From positions 1-42,308 of the forward strand of contig CABQND010000009.1 in the NCBI GenBank assembly GCA_902465495.1: a DNA stretch of 42,308 nucleotides, given 5' to 3'. How positions within the stretch are numbered: the stretch's first letter is position 1; each line of letters starts with the position of its first letter. The notes under the pieces were generated by a model that was not told the DNA's origin, did not search any database, and saw nothing but the letters and a program-made list of their open reading frames with translations. The DNA comes from an uncultured Eubacteriales bacterium. GTDB lineage: Bacteria > Bacillota > Clostridia > Christensenellales > Borkfalkiaceae. Positions 16,841-26,072 of this stretch are shown here, piece after piece. The translations under genes and the position numbers were made by a program.

Positions 16841-17064
16841 ATTGATTAACTTTTAGATATTGCATCAGATTTTCAAAAAAATCTTTTACCGTTTTTTCAA
16901 AGTTTTTAGTTAATTCATAACCGCCAAGCCTAAATATATCATAGCCTAAAAACTTCATCGTTCTATCATATTCTAACTGTTTGGAATATCTTTCCAAATT
17001 TTTTTCAGGGGTGTGTGTTTCCCCATCTATTTCTATAATAACTCTTGTCTGCTTTCTTTAATTA
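16839..17064 (-). pseudogene. 3' fragment of a VSR/DUF559-like endonuclease gene
   Basis: Reading the minus strand from about 17062 to a TGA at 16839-16841 gives ~73 open codons beginning RKQTRVIIEIDGETHTPEK and continuing with YSKQLEYDRTMKFLGYDIFR and LGGYEL. The pattern IEIDG-x-H ... D-R ... GY-x-(I/V)-x-R is the C-terminal half of the VSR/DUF559-type PD-(D/E)XK nuclease fold. There is no start codon, and an in-frame TAA lies immediately upstream (~17062-17064), so the 5' part is missing. It is too short for ordinary gene callers. It is probably a remnant of an insertion next to ssrA. Family assignment rests on the motif pattern only. Confidence 0.65.
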
Positions 17065-17070
17065 TACGAT

Positions 17071-17871
17071 TCATTTTTTAAATTTTTTGCGGAAATTTAA
17101 AGGGGAATATGAAGTGAGCTTTTTGAAATACGTTGTAAATTGAAAATAGTCTTCGTATCCGCAGTTTTCGGCAATCGCGTTCATGGATAGATTGGTATGC
17201 AAGATCTGTTGTTTTGCAAGTTCGAAGCGTTTATTCTGTACATATTGTTTTGGGGAAAATCCCGTTTGTTTTTTGAATAAGAAACGAAAATGATCGTTGC
17301 TGTAACCGATGGAAGCGGCGAGAGCAGCGAAATCGATTTGGTTCATAAAATAGTCGTCGATATAGGAGACGATTTGTCCGATTCCGTCCTCGTTTTTGTT
17401 CGGGGCAGAAAATTGGCGCAGGATATAGACGATGATCTGGGCTAAAAGTGAATTGATTGACAGTGTATAAGCAAACTGCTTGTTTTTATATTCGGCAATA
17501 ATTTTTGAAACTAAGTTTGAAACGACATTGTCATGGTCTTTAAAGCAACCTGTTTTCAGTTTGTAATTTTGCGGGACTTTAAAAACAATTGCAAAGACAT
17601 CTGCGGAAGAGGTGAGTGTCTCACTATGTACGATATAGGGTTCATAAAGGATATAAGAGTTGGGCCCCACATTAAATCTTTGGGTATTTTGAGTAGCGGA
17701 AGAGGAATCATAGACGAGCAGATCTTCTTTCGTCGGGTTCATGGGCTGATGGTAGAGATTAAAACCGTTTCCCGAAAAATAATATATGAATTCGTAGCAG
17801 GAATGATAATGTGATTTGGTAAAAGTCGGTTCCGTCAATTGTTTTTCAACGATATATTGGTATTCTACCAT
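17071..17871 (-). CDS. AraC-family regulator with cupin sensor domain
   Basis: 266 residues. The N-terminal ~150 residues are a cupin-like sensor (YHSCYEFIYYFSGNGFNLYH near 22-41, then SYILYEPYIVHSETL). The C-terminal ~100 residues carry two helix-turn-helix motifs (FAALAASIGYSNDHFRFLFK and MNAIAENCGYEDYFQFTTYF) followed by SPLNFRKKFKK, the classic AraC signature. It is transcribed divergently from the 12-gene glycan operon and very probably activates it on binding a sugar released from the substrate, as is usual for AraC-ABC pairs in Clostridia. GAGG stands before the ATG on the minus strand. The inducer cannot be named from sequence. Confidence 0.94.
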   Translation of the reverse strand: MVEYQYIVEKQLTEPTFTKSHYHSCYEFIYYFSGNGFNLYHQPMNPTKEDLLVYDSSSATQNTQRFNVGPNSYILYEPYIVHSETLTSSADVFAIVFKVPQNYKLKTGCFKDHDNVVSNLVSKIIAEYKNKQFAYTLSINSLLAQIIVYILRQFSAPNKNEDGIGQIVSYIDDYFMNQIDFAALAASIGYSNDHFRFLFKKQTGFSPKQYVQNKRFELAKQQILHTNLSMNAIAENCGYEDYFQFTTYFKKLTSYSPLNFRKKFKK

Positions 17872-17909
17872 GATTTTCCTCTTTATAAACGTAGAATGAA
17901 AGTACAGAT

Positions 17910-17938
17910 ATTATAAAATACAAAAGCGGTGTTGTCAA
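17910..17938 (-). promoter_or_regulatory. Consensus promoter of the araC-type gene
   Basis: On the minus strand TTGACA (17933-17938) and TATAAT (17910-17915) are exactly 17 bases apart, a perfect promoter that should give constant regulator production. Confidence 0.85.
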
Positions 17939-17993
17939 TATGCAAAAAACAAAAAATCCATGAAAACCACAAAAAACATAACCAAAAATACCA

Positions 17994-18022
17994 TTGGAAA
18001 CAATAAAAAATTTTAGTATACT
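17994..18022 (+). promoter_or_regulatory. Promoter of the glycan operon
   Basis: TTGGAA (17994-17999) and TATACT (18017-18022) are 17 bases apart. The stretch 17940-17993 between the divergent promoters, rich in A with CCA-containing elements, is the likely AraC binding region. Confidence 0.65.
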
Positions 18023-18057
18023 GAAAGCGCAAAAACGACAATGGCAAAGGTGGCGGA

Positions 18058-18993
18058 ATGGATTCAAAAAAAATTCGTAAAAAATGGACGTCGCGCGATA
18101 TTACGCTTTTGGTGATGGCAGGGCTGAGTGTTGTATTCCTGCTGATATTCGCATATGCGCCGATGTTCGGGGTTGTGCTGGCGTTCAAGGACGGAGATTA
18201 TAAACTGAATCTTTTGGGAGCGATCACGGATGCGCCTTGGCGCGGGTTTGATAATTTTAAGGCGTTTCTGCTTGATCCGAATTTTGTAGACGCAATTGTG
18301 AACACGATTTGTCTGAATCTGATCATGTTAGTGATCAATTTCCCTGCGCCTATATTATTTGCTTTGCTGATCAATGAAGTGCGTTCGGCGCATTACAAGA
18401 AAACGGTTCAGACGATCACAAATTTTCCGCATTTTATATCATGGGTCATATTCGGCGGATTGGTCATAGCGCTGACAGACATGTCTACCGGTATTTTTAA
18501 TCCGATTTTGAACGCATTGGGTTTGTCTTCGGAAGAGAATCCTGTCAATTTACAAGGGGCGGAGTATTTCTGGGCTACAATTATTATAACCTCTTTGATA
18601 AAGGGTGTCGGATGGGGATCGATCGTTTATATTGCAGCGATTTCTGGGCTTGATGCAGATATGTATGAAGCGGCGGAATTGGACGGTGCAAATCGATTAC
18701 AAAAAGCGATTTACATAACGCTTCCCGGGATCGCACCGACGATTACGGTATTTTTACTTTTGAGTATCAGCGGAATGCTGAGCAACTCTTTCGATCAGTT
18801 TTATATTTTGCAGAACTCGCTCAACCTTTCGAGGAGCGAAGTGCTCACGACGTACATATATAAGACGGGACTTTCGCAGCGACGGTATTCATATGCATCG
18901 GCATTGGGATTGTTTAATTCGGTAGTTTCGGTTGTGCTTTTGGTGCTTTCGAACTTTATCAGTAAACGTGCGACGGGCAGGGGGATTTTCTGA
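18058..18993 (+). CDS. ABC sugar permease, LplB type
   Basis: 311 residues. An inner-membrane permease of a CUT1-type ABC importer for oligosaccharides, of the LplB/YteP subfamily. About six membrane helices are visible, beginning near residue 18 (LLVMAGLSVVFLLIFAYAPM). The cytoplasmic EAA loop that contacts the ATPase reads YEAAELDGANRLQKAIYITL. No ATPase gene is in the operon, as is normal for such systems, which share a multi-sugar ATPase encoded elsewhere (MsmX-like). GGTGG precedes the ATG. It is the first gene of the operon; the next permease begins 1 bp after its stop. Confidence 0.93.
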   Translation: MDSKKIRKKWTSRDITLLVMAGLSVVFLLIFAYAPMFGVVLAFKDGDYKLNLLGAITDAPWRGFDNFKAFLLDPNFVDAIVNTICLNLIMLVINFPAPILFALLINEVRSAHYKKTVQTITNFPHFISWVIFGGLVIALTDMSTGIFNPILNALGLSSEENPVNLQGAEYFWATIIITSLIKGVGWGSIVYIAAISGLDADMYEAAELDGANRLQKAIYITLPGIAPTITVFLLLSISGMLSNSFDQFYILQNSLNLSRSEVLTTYIYKTGLSQRRYSYASALGLFNSVVSVVLLVLSNFISKRATGRGIF

Positions 18994-18994
18994 T

Positions 18995-19858
18995 ATGAAA
19001 AAGAAAGTATACACATTTGATGTAGTCAATTATATTTTGCTTGGTCTTTTTGCTTTGATCACGCTGTATCCGTTTATTTACGTGATTGCAGGTTCGTTCA
19101 ACGACGGCATGGATTATTCTGGCGGCGGAGTGTGGCTTGTTCCGCGTAAATTCACTCTTGCGAACTATAAAGTTGTTTTTTCGGATAACGGATTTTGGAA
19201 GGCATTCGGTCTTACGATCGGCGTAACGATTTTGGGAACATTTGGCGCATTGGCAGTCACTTCGGCAGTGGCATACGCGATCAGTCGCAAGGAATTGCGC
19301 TTTCGTAATTTCTTTCAGATATTCAATTTGATCACCATGTTTTTCGGGGGCGGATTGATCCCGTACTTTTTAATCATCGTTTCGCTCGGATTGTATGATA
19401 CGTTTTGGGTTTATATTTTTCCGAGTTTGTATTCGGTTTACAACATGATCATCATGCAGAGCTTTTTCAAGAGTATACCGGAGGAAATGCGGGAAGCGGC
19501 AGTTATGGACGGAGCGGGGGAACTTCGGATCTGGCTTTCCATTTATTTGCCGTTGAGTAAGCCGGTTCTCGCTACGGTCGGATTGTGGTTGGCAACAGGG
19601 TTTTGGAACAGTTATTTTTCGACGATGGCGTATACTCGCGCGGGCGATCTTTCGACGTTGCAGTATTTCCTCATGCGCATGATCAAAGAAGCAAAAGTGG
19701 ATACGGGCGGATTAGACCCGTCGCTGATCGAGCAGACGACGTCGACGACTATTTCATTTGCGGCGATCGTAATAGCGACGCTTCCGATTCTGTTTGTTTA
19801 TCCGTTTATACAAAAATATTTTTCCAAAGGAATCATGATCGGTTCATTAAAAGGATAA
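18995..19858 (+). CDS. ABC sugar permease, YtcP/LplC type
   Basis: 287 residues. The second permease subunit of the same importer. ATG at 18995 is chosen because a GGGGG ribosome binding site lies just upstream and the protein then starts MKKKVYTFDVVNYILLGLFA, leading into the first membrane helix; a longer reading frame from 18932 would overlap the first permease. The EAA loop reads REAAVMDGAGELRIWLSIYL. The C-terminus FVYPFIQKYFSKGIMIGSLKG is the conserved ending of this subfamily. It forms a heterodimer with the product of the preceding gene. Confidence 0.94.
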   Translation: MKKKVYTFDVVNYILLGLFALITLYPFIYVIAGSFNDGMDYSGGGVWLVPRKFTLANYKVVFSDNGFWKAFGLTIGVTILGTFGALAVTSAVAYAISRKELRFRNFFQIFNLITMFFGGGLIPYFLIIVSLGLYDTFWVYIFPSLYSVYNMIIMQSFFKSIPEEMREAAVMDGAGELRIWLSIYLPLSKPVLATVGLWLATGFWNSYFSTMAYTRAGDLSTLQYFLMRMIKEAKVDTGGLDPSLIEQTTSTTISFAAIVIATLPILFVYPFIQKYFSKGIMIGSLKG

Positions 19859-19870
19859 GGAGAATTTACG

Positions 19871-21715
19871 ATGAAAAAAAGAACGTTGATTTTTTTATTG
19901 ATTGCCGTAATGGCACTGGGCAGTGTCCTTGCCGGGTGCGGCGGAGGGAAGCAAGAGCTTGTATATCCGGACTATCCGCAGGCGAGCACCGATACGGAAA
20001 GCTGGGAACAATGGGAAGATTACGACCCGACGCACATAACTATTGACTGGTATGTGGATTATTCTACATTTAACTGGGTAGGGGCAGAATCTTCCATTGT
20101 TTCGGACATGATCGAAGAAAAGACGGGGATCAAGATCAATTTCATGAAACCTGTAACGGATGACGGTACAATGCTGAATACCCTTATTGCGGGCGGGAAG
20201 CTGCCGGACGTTATCACGGTTCTTGCAAACGGGGCAGAGCGCGTACAATTGGCGGAAGAGGGATATATTTACCCGATCAATGAGCTGTCAAAGCGCTGGG
20301 CGCCCAATTTTATGGGGCGGATCGATGCAGAGATCAGCCGGTACTTCAACGCATCGGACGGACAGCTGTATGGTATGCCGAGCCATTTTTACACAACAAA
20401 AGATAATGAAAGCTACGAAGCGCAGGGGCATGAACTGCTTTCCAACGGTGCGATCGTGGCACGGAAAGATTATTTGGAAGCGTATATAGCATACAAAAAG
20501 GCGCAAGACGCAACATGGTCAGATGTGCAGGCAACGACGCCGGAGGGTTTTGTGGAGATGTGCAAGTGGGTCAAGTCCAATTACGGGCTTTCCAACACCA
20601 ATCCGACCGTTTGTCTGGCTCCGTTTGAAACGACTAACACGTTGACGGGCAATAAGGCGATCAACTGGCTGATGGAGTATTTCAATGTAATGCCGGAAGA
20701 TTCGCAGGGTAATCTTACGTACCAGTACGAAGATGAACGGTTTCTGGAAATGATGTTGTTCCTGAACGATCTGTATTCGGAAAACCTGATTATCAGCAAT
20801 AACTTTACGACTTCGACTTCGCAGGTCGGTTCGTATATTCAGAACGGTCTTCCGTTTGTGTGTGTGCTTTCGCCGCAGGACTATGCGGGCAATTTTAAAG
20901 AATGGTCGCTGAAAAACCCGTCGGCGGAGTATGTTCCGATCCTTCTTACGAATAAGGACGGAGAAGTGCCGCAACTTCGCTCTTTGGCAGGGAACGGATA
21001 TCGTTTTTCGATGATTACGGCAAATTGCAAGCGCCCTGACCGCGTAATAAAGTTGTTTGATTATTTGTGGTCGGAAGAGGGGCAGCGCATGCTCTATTAC
21101 GGGGTTGAAGGGGTAACTTACACGTATACCGAAGCGGACGAAACTTATCCGTACGGGAAGATGGAATGGACGCAGGAAGTTAAGGACGCATTCAACAACA
21201 ATACGCACGGAGCGTACGGGATGCTGAACAGTTTTGTCATGCTGACCAATCCGATGTTTGTCAATCTTACGCAGGAACAGGGTTATCCGTTCAACAACTA
21301 TACAAGTTATGTGAATTATAATCTGAAAGCGGCGCTTTCCGAGTATGTGTATAATCACCAAATTTTGGAATTTCCTCTGAATACGACCGACGAGCAGTAC
21401 GGCGACATGATCACACTGCGTTCGCGGCTGTATCAGCTTTGGATCGAATATATTCCGAAAATCGTGATGGCAAAAGATCAAGCGGCATCGGAAGCGATGT
21501 ATCGCGAAGGGTTGGATTACGCTGATAAGTACGGTTATAAATCTTTGACGAACTGGATGAATGAAGCGTATTTGAAATATAAGAGTGATTTGGGCGTACA
21601 GTTCGGATATCCTGTCAATGACGCATCATCCGCATACAAAGATTTAAAAATTACTTCCGTTTTCGGTGATACGAGCAAATATGTTTCGGTGCCGGACGAT
21701 ATAGTAAAACAATAA
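19871..21715 (+). CDS. Extracellular solute-binding lipoprotein of the ABC importer
   Basis: 614 residues. The lipobox LAGC places the lipidated cysteine at residue 23, followed by a GGGKQE tether, so the mature protein sits on the outer face of the membrane. It is a large family-1-type sugar-binding protein of the LplA kind: two-lobe sequence with early ITIDWYVDYSTFNWV and EKTGIKINFM, TLIAGGKLPDVITV, and many aromatic residues that could stack on sugars (YGMPSHFYTT, YLWSEEGQRMLYYGVEG). Its length (>550 residues) is typical for binding proteins paired with LplB/YtcP permeases and for oligosaccharide rather than monosaccharide ligands. It follows the second permease by 12 bp. Confidence 0.94.
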   Translation: MKKRTLIFLLIAVMALGSVLAGCGGGKQELVYPDYPQASTDTESWEQWEDYDPTHITIDWYVDYSTFNWVGAESSIVSDMIEEKTGIKINFMKPVTDDGTMLNTLIAGGKLPDVITVLANGAERVQLAEEGYIYPINELSKRWAPNFMGRIDAEISRYFNASDGQLYGMPSHFYTTKDNESYEAQGHELLSNGAIVARKDYLEAYIAYKKAQDATWSDVQATTPEGFVEMCKWVKSNYGLSNTNPTVCLAPFETTNTLTGNKAINWLMEYFNVMPEDSQGNLTYQYEDERFLEMMLFLNDLYSENLIISNNFTTSTSQVGSYIQNGLPFVCVLSPQDYAGNFKEWSLKNPSAEYVPILLTNKDGEVPQLRSLAGNGYRFSMITANCKRPDRVIKLFDYLWSEEGQRMLYYGVEGVTYTYTEADETYPYGKMEWTQEVKDAFNNNTHGAYGMLNSFVMLTNPMFVNLTQEQGYPFNNYTSYVNYNLKAALSEYVYNHQILEFPLNTTDEQYGDMITLRSRLYQLWIEYIPKIVMAKDQAASEAMYREGLDYADKYGYKSLTNWMNEAYLKYKSDLGVQFGYPVNDASSAYKDLKITSVFGDTSKYVSVPDDIVKQ

Positions 21716-21730
21716 ACAAGGGGCAGAGAT

Positions 21731-22654
21731 ATGATCAAAGTTATTCTGGATACGGACATCGGAGACGATATTGATGATGCAGTTGCTCTTGCATTGGCAA
21801 TGAAGATCAGAGAAATTGAATTATGCGGCGTGGTCACGACATATCGCAACAGCCGTATGCGAGCCAAGATCGCGATGGCACTTTTAGACGGTTGGGACAG
21901 AAAGGATATTCCCGTCTATTGCGGATTGGACGATCCGATCAAAGAACCGTATCACAATTTCAAATTTGAGGAGTTCGATGAAAACGGAAAGCCGATCATC
22001 GGGCATTACGAAGAATATATGCGCGATTATATTCCGGCGGAAGGTTCTGGGATAGAATATATCGCAGAACAGGCAAAAAAGTATCCGCATGAAATTGTGT
22101 TGGTTGCAATCGGGCCGTTGACAGATGTTGCCGAATTTGTGCAAAAGTATCCTCAGGAATTTTCACTTTTAAAAGAAATAGTGATCATGGGAGGTCGTTT
22201 TGATAGTTCTGTTGCGGAGTGGAATATAAAATGTGATCCGGAAGCGGCAAAAATTGTATTTGAATCGGGTGCTTCGATACGGCTCGTTCCGTTGGATGTG
22301 ACACTGCAATGTGTCCTTAGCGAAGAGGAGCTGGAGCGTTTTCGCTCAGCGCAGAGCGGCGGAAATCGCAGGTTGGGCAAAATGATCTCTGTATGGATGA
22401 AAAATATCAAATACAAATCCAATCCCATTTTGCATGATCCGTTGGCATTGGCAAGCACGATTTTTGATTTTTGCGGGTTTGAGCCTAAAAAAGTACGCAT
22501 TGGGACGGAGGGCGCGGAGCGAGGTGTGACCATTGAGGATGAGTTCGGAAAAGAGGTTTTGGTAGCGACGACAGTAAGGTCGAAACAATTCACCGAATTT
22601 GTCTGTGATATGGTATGCGGAGCACAAAAGGAGGCGAAATGTTTAGAAAGATAA
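21731..22654 (+). CDS. Nucleoside hydrolase-like protein (IunH family)
   Basis: 307 residues. It begins MIKVILDTDIGDDIDDAVAL, the calcium-binding Asp cluster of the inosine-uridine nucleoside hydrolase fold, and contains EIVLVAIGPLTDVAEFVQKY and EIVIMGGRF, further family signatures, with LHDPLALAS near the C-terminus supplying the last metal-binding Asp. Characterised members cut N-glycosidic bonds of nucleosides to give ribose and base. It has no signal peptide, so it is cytoplasmic. Its place directly after an oligosaccharide importer suggests an N-glycoside or nucleoside-like substrate enters through it, or that this branch has changed specificity. It overlaps the next gene by 16 bp. Confidence 0.9.
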   Translation: MIKVILDTDIGDDIDDAVALALAMKIREIELCGVVTTYRNSRMRAKIAMALLDGWDRKDIPVYCGLDDPIKEPYHNFKFEEFDENGKPIIGHYEEYMRDYIPAEGSGIEYIAEQAKKYPHEIVLVAIGPLTDVAEFVQKYPQEFSLLKEIVIMGGRFDSSVAEWNIKCDPEAAKIVFESGASIRLVPLDVTLQCVLSEEELERFRSAQSGGNRRLGKMISVWMKNIKYKSNPILHDPLALASTIFDFCGFEPKKVRIGTEGAERGVTIEDEFGKEVLVATTVRSKQFTEFVCDMVCGAQKEAKCLER

Positions 22655-24900
22655 CGGCATTGCTGTTTTGCGCGGTCTTTTGTTTTGGTTCGGGAGTGAG
22701 CACAATGCCTGCGACTGCGGCGTCGGAAGCGGAAAACGTATTTGTCGAACAGACGCTTCAGACGTACGACGGGATTTATATGCAGGTCAAGGGCAGCCCC
22801 GCAGACAATTACCGAAAGATAGGCATTGTGGTGGATGAACCGCTCGCTGTGCAGCCTTTCCTGTCCGTGCGCTTTCGCAACCTTGCGGATGCGGCAGTTC
22901 CGTTTTGCGTGACGCTGGAAGATTCCGAGGGGAACAAATGGAAAACGGGCTATAACGGTTCTCCGCAGGATTATCAGGAACATTTTTATATTCCCGAAGA
23001 CACGGAAGAGGTGCAGACGGTCAAAGAATATTACGGCTGCATGTATCTGACCAAAGAGATCGGCGGCGGCGAGATCCTGATTGACATGACGAAGCTGACC
23101 TGTATTTTCGGCGCGCCGCTGACCGATATCAAAAAAGTCTTTTTCGGGCTCCCTGCCGCATACAATCCCGCGGAAAAGCTTGAACTGATTGATATTTCAT
23201 CGGCAGAAACGGAAGGGCTGTCCCTTTCGGATGGGGAGTTTTCGGATGCAGACGGCAATGCGGCAACGGATGCGGAGATCATCGCATCCTTGCAAAGGAC
23301 GACATTTTTTGATTTTACGAAAGTATCTTCGGACGAGGAGCTCGATGCGCTTTTTGCCGATCGCACCTTGCTCAAATGCAACAACGACGATGCCGTCACA
23401 TCGACATTCGATTCATATATTGCGCTCGGCAAGACGGAAACGCAAAAGGCGGTTTCTCTCGGGCAAGATTGTATGGAAGGAATCAAGTATTCTCTTCGTC
23501 AGGATAGTACGCTGACTTCCGACGATCCGGAATTGCCGAACTATTGCGTCGATAAATTCGGATATATCCGCATTGCCGATCTTACGGATGCGCCTGTTGC
23601 GGCGGGTGATGCCCTTGCGATCAAAATGACCGCGCTCTATAATAAATCGGCGTTCCGCATCATTGTGATCGATTCGGACGGCGAGGCATACCGAGCAGGT
23701 GCGGCGGCAGGCGAATATCCTTTCGTAAGCGAAGATAGAAAGATCGGGCAAATGCCGACCTATTATAATTGTCTTTGGCCTGAAAAGAAAGCGGGAACGC
23801 TTCTTCTCGAATATTCGGTATTTACATTGCAAAGCGCAGGAAGCTGCGATATAGTAAGCAACCGTGTGGCAGATAAAAAACTGGGTGAGATCGCAGAGAT
23901 TTATCTGAGCATGGATATGGCGGAAACGAGCGGAGAAGCGAAAAATCGTAAAATTGCGATCGCCTCGGTCGCGAACGTTGAATTCGGAAGCGAAACCATC
24001 GACATACTGGCCGATCTGACAAAATATTCGGTCACGAGCGATAAAAACGAAATCGCGGATGCAAATTTTGCAGAGCCGAAAAATTCGGTGATTACTGCGC
24101 CCATGGAAAAAAGTTCTTTTAAAAACGGAAACTGGGTTTTAGGCAGGGCGACTGCCTCTGAACTTGCCGAAAAGGCACCGATTTCACCGCAACGAGTGGG
24201 CGATGTTAAAATTTTAGACAATTTTGCGATACTTGATAAAGGTTATTCGCAGGAAGAAAAAGATTCGATCATCGGCGATTTCTATTCGCTGTACGGGGAG
24301 AAATCTTATCTTTCGGTGGCGAATGCAGGCGGAAAGGATGCACTTTGTTGGACAATGGGCAATTATGTGACCGATTATCAGAATGTGAGCGGCGGCTATT
24401 GCGGTCTTACGGTAAACCCCGTCGCGAGCGCGCAAGACTGGGGAGACTGGTCGGGCGCAAAGGGCATGACGCTTTGGGTAAAGAACCCGCAGAGCCATGA
24501 GATCAGCTTTAATATTGCGTTCCAGCAGGTGATCGATTCGCAGACGGTCAGTTACCGTATGGATTATAAAAATTCAACTGTGTATGCAGCAGATACCCGC
24601 ACAGGCGAAGAGTTTTCTTTCCCTACGTCGACGACGATCTATTTGCCCGGCGATTTTGAAGGCTGGCTGCGTCTGGATTTTTCGGTGTTCGGCAGGTATT
24701 CGGCGACGGGCCCGGATGAGATCGATTTTTCGCACGAAGTGATTGCGTTAAAAATCACAAGCTATCTCTATGATAACAGTGATATGAGTCTGATTTTCGG
24801 GTACGTGGGGCTTTATTATGAAGATTTCAGCGTAAACTGGGCGTTTGACGATGGAGGCAAGGGTATTCTTGATTGGATGTCGGAGGGGGCAGAAGCATGA
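22639..24900 (+). CDS. Secreted multi-module protein, possible carbohydrate binding
   Basis: 753 residues, family not recognised. ATG at 22639 follows AAGGAGGCGA, which lies inside the 3' end of the preceding gene. A signal peptide is visible (FRKITALLFCAVFCFGSGVS, with cleavage probable near ATAAS, residue ~29). The mature part shows three similar beta-rich segments (~30-180, ~300-470, ~560-745) with features like PLAVQPFLSVRFRNLADAAV, ALAIKMTALYNKSAFRIIVI and GMTLWVKNPQSHEISFNIAF, then tyrosine/tryptophan-bearing strands and an 'LPGDFEGWLRLDF' element. These resemble CBM-like jelly-roll modules and also segments of the esterase at 27601. No catalytic signature and no anchor were seen, so it may bind glycan outside the cell. 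Confidence 0.8.
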   Translation: MFRKITALLFCAVFCFGSGVSTMPATAASEAENVFVEQTLQTYDGIYMQVKGSPADNYRKIGIVVDEPLAVQPFLSVRFRNLADAAVPFCVTLEDSEGNKWKTGYNGSPQDYQEHFYIPEDTEEVQTVKEYYGCMYLTKEIGGGEILIDMTKLTCIFGAPLTDIKKVFFGLPAAYNPAEKLELIDISSAETEGLSLSDGEFSDADGNAATDAEIIASLQRTTFFDFTKVSSDEELDALFADRTLLKCNNDDAVTSTFDSYIALGKTETQKAVSLGQDCMEGIKYSLRQDSTLTSDDPELPNYCVDKFGYIRIADLTDAPVAAGDALAIKMTALYNKSAFRIIVIDSDGEAYRAGAAAGEYPFVSEDRKIGQMPTYYNCLWPEKKAGTLLLEYSVFTLQSAGSCDIVSNRVADKKLGEIAEIYLSMDMAETSGEAKNRKIAIASVANVEFGSETIDILADLTKYSVTSDKNEIADANFAEPKNSVITAPMEKSSFKNGNWVLGRATASELAEKAPISPQRVGDVKILDNFAILDKGYSQEEKDSIIGDFYSLYGEKSYLSVANAGGKDALCWTMGNYVTDYQNVSGGYCGLTVNPVASAQDWGDWSGAKGMTLWVKNPQSHEISFNIAFQQVIDSQTVSYRMDYKNSTVYAADTRTGEEFSFPTSTTIYLPGDFEGWLRLDFSVFGRYSATGPDEIDFSHEVIALKITSYLYDNSDMSLIFGYVGLYYEDFSVNWAFDDGGKGILDWMSEGAEA

Positions 24901-26072
24901 GAAAAAAGATTGTGAGCACGGCAGTCGCGCTGATTCTCGGAGCAGGGTTGATGCTGTGCGGCTGCGGCGGGAAACAGGATGAGTTTGAGGCAAAACCGGA
25001 AACGGGAATTGCTCCCGCTTTTTCGGAAAGTTTAGGCTATTTCAATGAAAATCCGTCCGTGATCACTCTTTCGGAGACCGAAAAATATGTCTATTACACC
25101 CGTAACGACGAAAAGTTCAGCGATCAAAGCGAGTATATTGCCGTTCGGCGTGCAACTTTTTCGGGAGGTGTATGGCAATATGAAGAGCCGATGGCTGCGC
25201 TGATTCCTTCCGATGACGGTTGGGATAGCGGACGTGTGTTTCAGGCGGATGTCGTGTGCGGCAAGTTCCTTTTGAACGGCGAGGAGTATGGATTTTTGAT
25301 GGCATATGCGGGGAATTCCTTGCAAAATTCGCGGCGTGCGGCACAGATCGGCCTTGCGGTTTCCAAAAGCGCGGCGGGCCCTTTTGTTCGGGTCGGGGAA
25401 CAGCCGTTTTTGAGCTGGAGCGCCGATGATTATTCGCAGTACGGACAGGAAACAACGGATGGAGTCAACGAGCCTTCTCTCGTCAGTTACGACAAAGCGA
25501 GCAAAATACTTTTGTTTTATTCACTATACAACCCGAATACGGTGAATAGCTGTCGTTTTTTGACGCTGGAACTTTCATCCGATCTAAGTGAGCTTGCGGG
25601 CAGAAAAGGAGAAAGAGGAAACGTGCTTTCCAATAAAGGTGCTGTAGATATGGAAGCGTATTCCAATTGCGTGGGTGCAGATTTTGCGCTTACGGAAGAC
25701 GGGCAGACATTGGTCTGCGTGCGAGACTACAATCCGATCGCGGCGACCAGTCCGGCGGTTGCACAGGCGGTGCAGGTATTAAGCGCGCCCGTGCAGATTC
25801 TGATGCAGACGATCGGCGATACCTCTCCTTCATGGAGCATACTCAATGACAAAATCAGTTCGTTAGACACAGCGGTTTGGGATGAAGACGGAAAACCGGG
25901 ATATGATCGTATCTATTCGGCGTGCATTGTTTCGGACGGTTATGCCCGTATTGCGAATGCACAGCAATTTTCTCTGATGTTTACGTCTTCCTCGGTGGCG
26001 GCGGTGAATGCTGCGTATAAGTATACACCGATGTTGCATGATTTTGTCGTATCGGCGGAGGTGACGGCGTGA
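24897..26072 (+). CDS. Beta-propeller lipoprotein, possible glycoside hydrolase
   Basis: 391 residues. The ATG overlaps the stop of the preceding gene (ATGA), with GGAGGGGG just upstream, so the genes are translationally coupled. The lipobox LCGC gives a lipidated Cys23. The rest looks like a five-bladed or similar propeller: NPSVITLSETEKYVYYTRND, YGFLMAYAGNSLQ, GLAVSKSAAGPFVRVGEQPF, VNEPSLVSYDKASKILLFYS and VGADFALTEDGQTLVCVRDY are the blade-like strand repeats seen in GH43/GH32-like and sialidase-like enzymes. I cannot assign catalytic residues with confidence. It is probably a surface glycosidase or glycan-binding propeller working with the next two gene products. Confidence 0.8.
   Translation: MRKKIVSTAVALILGAGLMLCGCGGKQDEFEAKPETGIAPAFSESLGYFNENPSVITLSETEKYVYYTRNDEKFSDQSEYIAVRRATFSGGVWQYEEPMAALIPSDDGWDSGRVFQADVVCGKFLLNGEEYGFLMAYAGNSLQNSRRAAQIGLAVSKSAAGPFVRVGEQPFLSWSADDYSQYGQETTDGVNEPSLVSYDKASKILLFYSLYNPNTVNSCRFLTLELSSDLSELAGRKGERGNVLSNKGAVDMEAYSNCVGADFALTEDGQTLVCVRDYNPIAATSPAVAQAVQVLSAPVQILMQTIGDTSPSWSILNDKISSLDTAVWDEDGKPGYDRIYSACIVSDGYARIANAQQFSLMFTSSSVAAVNAAYKYTPMLHDFVVSAEVTA

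Noticed and set aside
20519..21481. 320-codon minus-strand frame within the solute-binding protein gene
   Set aside because: It is very rich in Arg, His and Ile, as expected from reversed codons, and the plus-strand gene is certain.
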